The notes beneath the pieces are model-generated. The model had not been told where the DNA came from, did not search any database, and worked only from the letters and a program-made list of their open reading frames with translations. From Halarsenatibacter sp964462585 (lineage in GTDB: Bacteria; Bacillota; Halanaerobiia; Halanaerobiales; Halarsenatibacteraceae), in contig CAYXAK010000003.1 of the NCBI GenBank assembly GCA_964462585.1, forward strand, positions 1-53,372: 53,372 bases of DNA. Reading direction: 5' to 3'. Positions 44,108 to 52,239 of this stretch are shown in pieces (within the stretch, counting starts at the first letter, position 1; each line of letters begins with the position of its first letter). A program made the position numbers and the translations under genes.

Positions 44108-45499
44108 TTACTGCTGATGACGCTCGGCAATCATCTCTTCCGCCTCCTCAATCCAGCTGTCGGTGAGAAAACGCCTGCCCACCCACAGGAACTGAAATCC
44201 ATAGTCCACAACCAGGCCGGCAAAAATTCCTATCAGCCCCAGCTCCAGCGGCACCGACAGCAGATAACCCAGGCCGAGCTTGAACAGTGTCTGGCTTATG
44301 ACCAGACCGTAAAAGGGTGTGCGGGTATCCCCGGCTGCGGTCAGATGACCGGATATCACCCGGTAAAATGTGAGCAGGGGGGCGGCCAGACATAAAGCCC
44401 GCAAAAAGCCTATGCCGGAGGCAATGGTAGCGGCATCATCGCTGAAGACAGAGACGGCAGTGGGAGCAAAAACAAAGAGAAGGAGGGCCAGAGTTCCTAT
44501 CGTCACAGCCGTCAGCCACAGCATGCCCTCGGTGCTCTCACGGCTGGCCCGGGGGTTGGACCTTCCCAGCTTCTGACCGGCCATGATGGTGGTCACAGTG
44601 CCAAAGGCCCTCTGCAGAGGAGCCATCAGCTGCTGCTGGATGCGCCTGGCGATATGATAGGCAGCAGCCGCCTCAGTACCAAATAAAAGCACCAGGGCAT
44701 TGAAGGGAAATGTTATCAGGCTCTGATATCCTCCCTGCAGACTGCGGGGAATGCTGACCTTAAAGAGCTGAACTGCAATGGTTAAATCCCAGCCGGTGGA
44801 AAAAGGTTTTAAATTGAGAGAAGAGATGGGCAGCAAAAACATGGCCAGATAGATGACGGTGGCCAGAAATTTAGCCGAAAATGTACCCCAGCCCACACCT
44901 CTCACACCGAGTTCGGGAAACCAGAAAAGCCCCAGGGCCAGCAGAACCGAGAGCACTATATTGACAGCATTGCTGATAATATCCACAATCATGGGAGAGC
45001 GGGTGTCCCCGGTGCCCTGCAGACAGCGGGCCGAGATAATCGTTATCAGCCTGAAAGGAGCGGCGGCAAATATTATGAAGAGATAGGCAGCGCCCAGCTC
45101 TATGACCACCTGCTCGGCCCCCAGCAGTGAGATCATGAGATCAGAAAATGCCCATCCGATGAGTATAAAGGGCAATCCCAGCACAAAGCCAATCAATATC
45201 ACCTGGCTCAGAACTTCTTCGATATTATCATCTGCACCGGTTTCCACCGCTCCTGTCTCCTGGGATACCAGGGAGATGCTGCCGGCGCCAAGACCCAGCC
45301 CCAGCCTGAGAATTATCCTCTCCCAGACATCGCCCAGCCCCACCGCCGTAACGGCGGCCGGGCTGATATATCCGGTGAGAATCATATCGGTGGTGCGCAT
45401 GGCCGTGACAAATATATGATTTATTATCAGAGGCCAGGCCAGTATGAAGGCCTCCTTCCAGATCGATATGTATTTATAGTAAAAAACCAATAAAATCAC
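44108..45499 (-). CDS. MATE family efflux transporter
   Basis: This roughly 463-residue protein has twelve hydrophobic helices and MATE motifs (AWPLIINHIFVTAMRTTDMI, AYHIARRIQQQLMAPLQRAF). It exports cationic compounds or metabolites using an ion gradient, plausibly Na+ here (inference). The longest frame would start at GTG 45532, but that lies inside a terminator hairpin. GTG 45499 or TTG 45490 is more likely, and neither has a strong ribosome-binding site, so the start is uncertain. Confidence 0.88.
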   Translation of the reverse strand: MILLVFYYKYISIWKEAFILAWPLIINHIFVTAMRTTDMILTGYISPAAVTAVGLGDVWERIILRLGLGLGAGSISLVSQETGAVETGADDNIEEVLSQVILIGFVLGLPFILIGWAFSDLMISLLGAEQVVIELGAAYLFIIFAAAPFRLITIISARCLQGTGDTRSPMIVDIISNAVNIVLSVLLALGLFWFPELGVRGVGWGTFSAKFLATVIYLAMFLLPISSLNLKPFSTGWDLTIAVQLFKVSIPRSLQGGYQSLITFPFNALVLLFGTEAAAAYHIARRIQQQLMAPLQRAFGTVTTIMAGQKLGRSNPRASRESTEGMLWLTAVTIGTLALLLFVFAPTAVSVFSDDAATIASGIGFLRALCLAAPLLTFYRVISGHLTAAGDTRTPFYGLVISQTLFKLGLGYLLSVPLELGLIGIFAGLVVDYGFQFLWVGRRFLTDSWIEEAEEMIAERHQQ

Positions 45500-45520
45500 A
45501 ACCCGGATTAAAATAGATAA

Positions 45521-45553
45521 TCCAGCCCGCACAATGGGAGCGAGCGGGCCGGA
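45521..45553 (-). terminator. Terminator after the 70-residue protein gene
   Basis: A 10-bp GC-rich stem (45521-45530 with 45544-45553, one G-U pair in the minus-strand transcript) is followed by a U-rich TTATCTATTTTA. It lies 35 nt after the stop at 45589. Confidence 0.7.
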
Positions 45554-45588
45554 TCTCTGCTAAAGCTTGACAATATCCTGTTCTAAAT

Positions 45589-45801
45589 TCAGCGAACTTT
45601 CTCATCTCTTTCTTCAATGTATATCTTTTCACCTGCTGAAAGAGAACCATCGAGCAGAATTTCATTTCCGAACTCATCTTTGACCAGCTTTTCTCTCTCT
45701 TTTACGGCTTCATATTCCTCCCGTGAATAACCCAGCAGCGCATTTTTAACCCTGGCACCTGCAAAGATATCTATCTCTTCCCCGTTGACATAGACCTTCA
45801 T
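45589..45801 (-). CDS. Small beta-rich protein of unknown function
   Basis: This 70-residue protein is not recognised. It has two short strands (MKVYVNGEEIDIFAG and EKIYIEERDE) around a charged helix, compatible with a beta-grasp-like fold. No Cys or catalytic motif is seen. It lies between the compatible-solute transporter and MATE genes with its own terminator. The 109-nt spacer upstream (45802-45910) shows nothing further. Confidence 0.7.
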   Translation of the reverse strand: MKVYVNGEEIDIFAGARVKNALLGYSREEYEAVKEREKLVKDEFGNEILLDGSLSAGEKIYIEERDEKVR

Positions 45802-45910
45802 GATAACACCCCCGGGCTATCTGCCGTAGTGTCAAAAGATCCAGCCTTTTAACCTTTTAATACAGCACCTCTCAATGGTCATTATAATCTAAATACCGGT
45901 TTAAGTCAAT

Positions 45911-46648
45911 TCAGCCGGAGTTGAACTGTTCCTCTATCATCCTCAGAAAAAAATCAGCCGCCAGAGCCATCAGGGCGACGGGCAGCGCACCCGACAGAAT
46001 GAGATTGAAATTGAAAAAGCTGATGCCGGTGAAGATCTGCTCACCCAGGCCTCCAGCACCAATCAGAGCTCCCAGAGCAGCGGTGCCGATATTGAGAACC
46101 AGGGCCATGCGTATCCCGGCCATTATAACCGGCATGGCTCCGGGTATTTCAACGTGTATTAGAAGCTGCAGGGGGGATAAACCCAGACCCCGGCCGGCAT
46201 CTATCAGCTCCGGCGAGACCGAATTAAAACCTGCCAGCGTATTGCGGGCTATGGGCAGCACGGAATAGACGGTTAGTGCCAGCACCGCGGGCCTGCTGCC
46301 AACTCCCAGAAAGGTCATCGATAATGCCAGCACTGCCAGAGAGGGGACAGTCTGGCCCAGCCCCACGAAATACATGATCAGATTCTGATACTTCTCCAGG
46401 GGGCCGCGGCTGAGGAAGAGCCCTGTGAAGAGCCCGATTAATAGAGCCAGGGAAAAGGAAACTCCCACCAGATAGATATGCTGCTGGACTAAAAAGTAAA
46501 GATCAAACCTCTCCTCCCACATATAGCCGAAGAGGCCGCTGAAGAAGCCATAGATGAGCATAACCAGGATGATTCCCAGCACAAACAGGCGGTAGAACCT
46601 GCTCTGCCTTCCCTGTTTTTTGCCCGCGTGCTCATCAGCTCCTCTCAT
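45911..46648 (-). CDS. OpuC-type ABC permease (second)
   Basis: This 245-residue permease has about six transmembrane helices and the ABC-coupling EAA-like loop (AGRGLGLSPLQLLIHVEIPGAM). It is the last gene of the glycine betaine/choline transporter operon. A longer in-frame start at 46657 (GTG) exists, but ATG 46648 is simpler. It overlaps the end of the preceding permease gene. Confidence 0.93.
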   Translation of the reverse strand: MRGADEHAGKKQGRQSRFYRLFVLGIILVMLIYGFFSGLFGYMWEERFDLYFLVQQHIYLVGVSFSLALLIGLFTGLFLSRGPLEKYQNLIMYFVGLGQTVPSLAVLALSMTFLGVGSRPAVLALTVYSVLPIARNTLAGFNSVSPELIDAGRGLGLSPLQLLIHVEIPGAMPVIMAGIRMALVLNIGTAALGALIGAGGLGEQIFTGISFFNFNLILSGALPVALMALAADFFLRMIEEQFNSG

Positions 46649-47306
46649 CTTCAACACCAGCTTTCAGGCCTTCAGGTTTTAACCAGTGCTCCAGACGGTA
46701 AAAGACCAGTTCCACCAGGATGGCCAGAAGAGCCACCAGCAGCGCCCCGGCCATTATCTGCTCGCGGTGAGCCTGGTCGATTCCCCTCTGAATAAAATGG
46801 CCCAGACCGTCTGATCCTATATATACACCTATAGTCAGTATGCCTATATTCATGACCACGGCTATCCTCACCCCGGCGATGATGACAGGCAGGGACAGAG
46901 GAATGAGTACCTCCCTCAGCTGCTCGGAGAAGGAAAGACCCAGCCCCCGGGCCGAATCGACAACTTCGGGATCTACCTCCTTTATTCCCGTATAGGTATT
47001 CCTGATTATGGGCAGCTGGGAATAGAGTATCAGCGCCGCCACGGCCGGCACATTTCCCAGCCCCATGTTGAATACCGCCAGCACCGGCATCATCAGGCCG
47101 AAAAGGGCGATGCTGGGAATGGTGATGAGAACATTGGCCAGATCCAGAACCAGGGGGGCCAGATTCTGCCGGTCGCTGATAATTATGCCCAGGGGGATTC
47201 CTATCAGAGAGGCGATTGCTGTGGCAGCAGCCACCAGCAGCAGATGTTCACCGGTCAGTATCAAAGCCTGCTGCCAGTTATCAAGCAGAAACAAAATCAT
47301 CGTCAT
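46635..47306 (-). CDS. OpuC-type ABC permease (first)
   Basis: This 223-residue permease has six hydrophobic helices and the coupling loop ARGLGLSFSEQLREVLIPLSL. It forms the membrane channel with the second permease, which is about the same size and related in sequence. It overlaps the ATPase gene by 26 nt. Confidence 0.93.
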   Translation of the reverse strand: MTMILFLLDNWQQALILTGEHLLLVAAATAIASLIGIPLGIIISDRQNLAPLVLDLANVLITIPSIALFGLMMPVLAVFNMGLGNVPAVAALILYSQLPIIRNTYTGIKEVDPEVVDSARGLGLSFSEQLREVLIPLSLPVIIAGVRIAVVMNIGILTIGVYIGSDGLGHFIQRGIDQAHREQIMAGALLVALLAILVELVFYRLEHWLKPEGLKAGVEDERS

Positions 47307-48288
47307 AACCCGCCCTGTAATCGCTGTGCAGATAGGATTGAATATCGCTGAACTTTAAACTTCCCACACTCTTACCGGCTTCATCGACGACTTTCAACCT
47401 CTCTTCCTCATTCAGAACCAGCCGGTTTAGGGCCTCTTTGAGAGAGGCGCCCCTCTTTATTGCCGGCCCCTCTTTTCCCTCCACAGCATTAATTTTTTCA
47501 CCCTCTGTTTCCTGCATTACCTCCTTCACCGCTATCAGCTCCAGAACCTTCATGCCGCGATCCAGGCCCACAAAATCCCTGACAAAATCTCCCGCCGGAG
47601 CGAGCAGCAGTTTCTGCGGCCGGGCAAACTGGACCAGCTCTCCCTCCCGCAGAAGGGCAATTCTGTCCGCAAGTCTGAGAGCCTCCTGAATATCGTGACT
47701 GACAAAAATTGTCGTCTTCTGCAGTCTTTGCTGGAGCTGTAAAAACTGCTCCTGTATCTCCTGGCGGTTGATGGGATCTATGGCGGCAAAGGGCTCATCC
47801 ATCAGCAGCAGATCGGGATCGGCTGCCAGGGCTCGGGCCACTCCCACCCGCTGCTTTTCACCCCCGGAAAGATGAGCAGGATAGCGCTCTTTATAGCGTT
47901 CCGGGGACATATTCATCATCTCAAGCAGCTCATCCACGCGCTCCGAGATTCTCTCCCCGGACCAGCCGCTGACTCCGGGAATCAGGCCGATGTTCTCAGC
48001 CACATTTTTATTGGGAAAGAGACCTATCTCCTGGATGACATATCCTATCCGCCTCCGCAGCTCGATCTCGTCCTCCTCCTGAATATCCTTTCCACCGATG
48101 AGAATGCTGCCCTCATCCAGCTCCTCCAGCCGGTTGGTCAGACGAAGGAGTGTCGTCTTCCCGCTGCCGGAAGGACCGAGCAGAACGACCAGCTCACCCT
48201 CTTTTACGGTCATCGACACCTCATCCACAGCCAGAGTTCTGCTGCCATCACTTACATATTCCTTGCTGACATTCCTGTATTCTATCAT
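47281..48288 (-). CDS. OpuCA-type ABC ATPase with CBS domain
   Basis: This 335-residue ATPase has Walker A GPSGSGKTT, signature LSGGEKQRVGVARAL, Walker B LLLMDEPFAAID and a C-terminal CBS-like domain (ASLKEALNRLVLNEEERLKV). CBS domains in this family sense ionic strength and gate uptake of osmolytes. ATG 48288 behind GGGAGTGATC is preferred to a GTG at 48306. It drives the two permeases for quaternary-amine compatible solutes. Confidence 0.95.
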   Translation of the reverse strand: MIEYRNVSKEYVSDGSRTLAVDEVSMTVKEGELVVLLGPSGSGKTTLLRLTNRLEELDEGSILIGGKDIQEEDEIELRRRIGYVIQEIGLFPNKNVAENIGLIPGVSGWSGERISERVDELLEMMNMSPERYKERYPAHLSGGEKQRVGVARALAADPDLLLMDEPFAAIDPINRQEIQEQFLQLQQRLQKTTIFVSHDIQEALRLADRIALLREGELVQFARPQKLLLAPAGDFVRDFVGLDRGMKVLELIAVKEVMQETEGEKINAVEGKEGPAIKRGASLKEALNRLVLNEEERLKVVDEAGKSVGSLKFSDIQSYLHSDYRAGYDDDFVSA

Positions 48289-48302
48289 GAGATCACTCCC
48301 GC

Positions 48303-49202
48303 TCACAGAAGACCGTTATCCTCCAGCCATTCTTCGGTCACATCCTCAGCCTCTCTGTGCTCGATATCGACCTGGCCGTTCATCTCCCTGATCTCCTCCT
48401 CGCTGAGATTTTCGGCCAGGGGCTTCAGTATCTCCTCGATCTCAGGATATTCTTCCAGCACATCGGCCCTGATGGTGGGAGCCGGATTGTAAACCGGGAA
48501 GAAGTCCTGATCATCCTCCAGGTTGACCAGTCCAAAGGCTTCGATGCGGCCGTCGGTGGAGTAGCCTGTGCCGCTGTCTATCTGTCCTTCCTGCAGGGCC
48601 TCGTAGATAATACCTGCAGACATGCGGCTCACATCAGCAAATTCCAGGCCATAGGCCTCGGTCAGGGCATAAAATCCGTCCGGGCGTTCATAGAATTCAG
48701 TGTCGGTGGCAAACTCCAGATCCAGCTCATCCTGCTCTGCCGCCAGATCGGAGATCGACTCCACTCCCCATTCTTCCGCATCTTCCTGGCGGAGCATTAC
48801 AGTATAGGTGTTGTTATAATCGAGACGATCCAGCCAGATTATATTCTCCTCTTCATCGGCTTCCCTCACCCATTCATAGACTTCCTGGCTGTCGGTCATG
48901 ATATCCTGGTCTTCCTCTTCATGGTAAAGCGTATAGGCTGTACCGGTATATTCATAATAGAAATCAACCTCGTCCGTCTCCAGAGCCTGCCGGACAAGCA
49001 CCGACTGCATGCCCAGCTCTCTTTCCACCTCAAAACCCTCTGCTTCCAGGAGCTGTCCGGCCAGATTTGCCAGCACTTCAGATTCCGTATCAGCTTTGCC
49101 GCCTATGGTTATCTCCCTCTGTTCATCGAGCAGTCCACAGCCGGAGACTATGACAGAAAAAGAGATCAGAAAAACCAGCAGAATAACCTTCCTGTGGGAC
49201 AT
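48303..49202 (-). CDS. OpuCC/ProX-type osmolyte-binding lipoprotein
   Basis: This 299-residue substrate-binding protein has a lipobox (SVIVSGC) in its N-terminal signal. The family fold is seen in ITIGGKADTESEVLANLAGQ, VDFYYEYTGTAYTLYH (aromatic cage residues) and DSGTGYSTDGRIEAFG. It should bind glycine betaine, choline or a related solute outside the inner membrane. It is the first gene of its operon. In this halophile-like context it would help keep turgor. Confidence 0.94.
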   Translation of the reverse strand: MSHRKVILLVFLISFSVIVSGCGLLDEQREITIGGKADTESEVLANLAGQLLEAEGFEVERELGMQSVLVRQALETDEVDFYYEYTGTAYTLYHEEEDQDIMTDSQEVYEWVREADEEENIIWLDRLDYNNTYTVMLRQEDAEEWGVESISDLAAEQDELDLEFATDTEFYERPDGFYALTEAYGLEFADVSRMSAGIIYEALQEGQIDSGTGYSTDGRIEAFGLVNLEDDQDFFPVYNPAPTIRADVLEEYPEIEEILKPLAENLSEEEIREMNGQVDIEHREAEDVTEEWLEDNGLL

Positions 49203-49261
49203 TATTATGACCTCCCGATGATTTTTCCCATAGATTAACTCAGATTTAGGCTTAAAATTTT

Positions 49262-51364
49262 TTACTGTTTCTCCCCATCGATAACGTCCATAAAAGCCTC
49301 CACAATCCGGGGGTCAAACTGCCCGCCCGCACAGCGCCTGATCTCCTCCAGTGCGGTCTTTTTATCCAGGGAAGGACTGTAACTGCGCTCATGGACCATC
49401 ACATCATAGGCATCAATGACAGCAATTATACGGGCCAGCAGCGGAATCTCCTCACCCTGTAAACCCCGGGGATAACCACAGCCATCCCAGCGCTCGTGAT
49501 GGGCCAGTATCTCCCCGGCCACGGGTGAGAATTCCTCGGTGGCTGAAGCTATCCTGTAGCCCTTCTCCGGATGTTCTTTGATCATATCCCATTCCTCAGC
49601 TCTGAGCTCACCTGATTTATTTAGTATATCTTCAGAGACTGTGGCCTTACCTATATCGTGGAGTGTGGACAGCAGTGAGAGCTTTTTAATCTGCACCCGG
49701 GAGAGCTCCATCTCCTGACCCATTTTACGGGCCAGCTCCGCCATTCTGGCAGTATGCTCTTCCGTCTCATTGCTCTTTGTCTCCAGTGTATTGAGAAGGC
49801 TGCCCACAATTCTGTTTTTGACACTTCTGCTCTCGCTGAGTTTGTCCTGATACATATTCTCATCGGCTTTCTGGAGAATATCATCCATATCCTCCTCCGG
49901 CCTCTTTTTGACACCTATTCCCATCCCCAGCGAAATGGGCAGCTCATCATCAACTGTATCCTCACATCTCTTTCTTATCCTGTCATAGATTCTCCGGGCC
50001 TCGGAGCGGGGAGTTGATGGCAGCAAAATCACAAATTCATCACCACCCCAGCGGGCAATTATATCCTCACTGCGGACTGAGTCCCTCAGGACCCGCGCGG
50101 TCTTCTGCAGCAGCTCATCTCCTTTGCTGTGACCGTAGCTGTCGTTGATGAGTTTGAGGCCGTTTACATCGAGCATTATGAGGCTGAGGGGCAGCTGCCT
50201 GGGAGTATCGAGCCTTTCCATCTCCTCCTGAAAGAATCTGTGGTTGTAAAGACCTGTAAGCTGATCGTGGTAGAGCAGATAGTTGATCTTCTTCTCCCGC
50301 TCCCTCTGCTCGCTTATATCCCTGGCATAGACGAACTCATACTCAGCTTCCTCAAATCTCAGATAGTGCCCGGTTATCTCCACCGGATATTTTCTGCCCG
50401 AGCTGGTCTCAAACTCTGATTCCAGTGTCCGGGATCTCTCCTGCTTGAGCTGTTTCCATCTCTCCTGGCGTCCGGCCGGCTTCAGGCCGGCATCTATCTC
50501 TGAAAACCTCATATCCAGCAGTTCCTCGCGCCTGTAACCGAGCATCTTACAGGCTGTATCATTGACAAACTCCAGCTCACCATCCGGCTTTATCCAGAAG
50601 ATAGCCAGTGAGGCATTATCTATGGAAAACTTCGTCAGCTGCAGCTGTTTCTGACGCTGTCTGCGCTCTGTTATATCATCATAGACGGCATAGATACCCT
50701 TTACCTTCCCTTTAACCCTGATGGGAATGCCCCTGACAGAAAACCGCCTGGCTCTGCCCCTGCGGTCATAGCGGGTGGCCTCAAATTCCACCCTCCTGCC
50801 GGCCATCACAGCATCGGTCTTTTCCCTGTCGGCACTGCCCACAGACCCTCTTTCCAGAACATCATCCAGATCCTCGCCTCTGATCTCATCCAGACTGTAA
50901 CCAAATGTTTCCTCAAACTCATCGTTGATATCTAAAACCCGGTGATCTCTGTCCAGCATGGCAGCTGCGGAGGTCGTATTTTCAAAGAGGGCATCCGAGC
51001 GCAGCTTCTGCTCTTTGATAATATTGACACCTGTCCCCATGCCGCCGGCCAGAAAGAGCAGCAGTGAGAGCATAATTCCCAGTCCGGGCAGATCCAGAAG
51101 CAGCTCGCGGCTGGAATTTAAGGTGGTATAAGCGGCACCTGCCAGCAGCAAAGCTCCCAGCAGGAAGGAGAGCAGTCCACCGCTGAGACCATAGCTGAAA
51201 CTGGACAGCAGCACAAAAATGACCACACCTATCCACAGCAGAGAGGGAGGCAGTATGAAGGTCAGTATCAGCAAAAAAACAGCATATGCTGTCAGAAGCA
51301 GCCGGGCCAGCTCTATTTTCAGAAAGCCAAATTTCACCTCAGAATCTGGCAGTTTATCGATCAT
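49262..51364 (-). CDS. PAS-GGDEF-HD-GYP c-di-GMP enzyme
   Basis: This 700-residue protein has four to five N-terminal membrane helices (residues 20-115), two PAS domains (about 120-235 and 240-355), a GGDEF cyclase domain (355-510) and an HD-GYP phosphodiesterase domain (530-695). The GGDEF active site is intact (RWGGDEF, 438-444), with an RxxD inhibitory site five residues before it (RSED, 431-434). The HD-GYP core is intact (HD at 569-570; HHERWDGCGYP at 622-632). It could therefore both make and break c-di-GMP. It sits between the OpuC and Lol operons without obvious linkage. Confidence 0.94.
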   Translation of the reverse strand: MIDKLPDSEVKFGFLKIELARLLLTAYAVFLLILTFILPPSLLWIGVVIFVLLSSFSYGLSGGLLSFLLGALLLAGAAYTTLNSSRELLLDLPGLGIMLSLLLFLAGGMGTGVNIIKEQKLRSDALFENTTSAAAMLDRDHRVLDINDEFEETFGYSLDEIRGEDLDDVLERGSVGSADREKTDAVMAGRRVEFEATRYDRRGRARRFSVRGIPIRVKGKVKGIYAVYDDITERRQRQKQLQLTKFSIDNASLAIFWIKPDGELEFVNDTACKMLGYRREELLDMRFSEIDAGLKPAGRQERWKQLKQERSRTLESEFETSSGRKYPVEITGHYLRFEEAEYEFVYARDISEQREREKKINYLLYHDQLTGLYNHRFFQEEMERLDTPRQLPLSLIMLDVNGLKLINDSYGHSKGDELLQKTARVLRDSVRSEDIIARWGGDEFVILLPSTPRSEARRIYDRIRKRCEDTVDDELPISLGMGIGVKKRPEEDMDDILQKADENMYQDKLSESRSVKNRIVGSLLNTLETKSNETEEHTARMAELARKMGQEMELSRVQIKKLSLLSTLHDIGKATVSEDILNKSGELRAEEWDMIKEHPEKGYRIASATEEFSPVAGEILAHHERWDGCGYPRGLQGEEIPLLARIIAVIDAYDVMVHERSYSPSLDKKTALEEIRRCAGGQFDPRIVEAFMDVIDGEKQ

Positions 51365-51462
51365 CTATCCTGTCCCCCTCCACTGCAGGTTTAATCGTTC
51401 TGAAGTTAATCTTAACAGAAGGTCTGTTTTACTTCAATAAAATCCCTTACAAAATTGCTAAA

Positions 51463-52239
51463 TCAATGCGTTTTTCCGGACCGCACCTTCTGATGCTCCA
51501 GGCAGTAAGAGGGAGCCATCTCATCCCAGGTGGCAAACTCATCTTCAGGCGATCCCTCCACCACCCTTGTTATCTCCCCATCGACAATCTCTATTATCCT
51601 GTCAGTTCTGCCGGCCAGATGCCTGTCATGTGTGACTATGATAAAGACCGTTCCCAATTGCTCGTTGATATCCCGCATCAGCTTAAAAGCCTGTTCCGAG
51701 GTATCTGTATCCAGGTTGCCGGTCGGTTCATCGGCCAGCACGATACCCGGTCTGTTCATCAGAGACCGGGCCAGAGCAACCCGCTGTTTCTGTCCACCTG
51801 AAAGTTTTGTGCTGAGATTATTTCTGTAGGGATGGAGGCCGACTGTATTCAGAAGCTCTTCAGCCCACTCTTTATCTTCTGCATCAGGCCGGCCCTTTTC
51901 AATCCAGACCGGCATCATCACATTTTCCAGGGCTGTAAACTCGGGCAGGAGATGGTGAAATTGAAAGACAAAACCCAGGTTTTCATTTCTGAAATCGGCC
52001 AGCTCATCCTCGTTCAGGCCGCCCAGGCTCACTCCACTGATTTCGATCTCACCGGCAGTGGGATAATCCAGGGCACCTATCAAATTCAAAAGTGTGCTCT
52101 TGCCCGAGCCCGAGGGGCCTATAATTGCGCTGAAATCATTCTCCTCCATCTGGAAGGAGACGCCGTGCAGAACTTCAGTCTCCATCTCATCTCCGTAGGA
52201 TTTATAGACATCTCTGACATCCATAACTCTATCAGCCAT
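51463..52239 (-). CDS. LolD-type ABC ATPase
   Basis: This 258-residue ATPase has Walker A GPSGSGKST, the Q-loop FQFHHLLPEFTALENV, signature LSGGQKQRVALARSL and Walker B IVLADEPTGNLD. It belongs to the LolD/MacB subgroup that moves lipoproteins or extrudes peptides at the inner membrane. The permease gene overlaps it by 8 nt. A short C-terminal extension (WDEMAPSYCLEHQKV) is unusual for LolD. Confidence 0.9.
   Translation of the reverse strand: MADRVMDVRDVYKSYGDEMETEVLHGVSFQMEENDFSAIIGPSGSGKSTLLNLIGALDYPTAGEIEISGVSLGGLNEDELADFRNENLGFVFQFHHLLPEFTALENVMMPVWIEKGRPDAEDKEWAEELLNTVGLHPYRNNLSTKLSGGQKQRVALARSLMNRPGIVLADEPTGNLDTDTSEQAFKLMRDINEQLGTVFIIVTHDRHLAGRTDRIIEIVDGEITRVVEGSPEDEFATWDEMAPSYCLEHQKVRSGKTH

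Noticed and set aside
48357..49238. Plus-strand frame of 293 codons opposite the osmolyte-binding protein
   Set aside because: The minus-strand gene has a lipobox and family motifs; the plus frame is a shadow.
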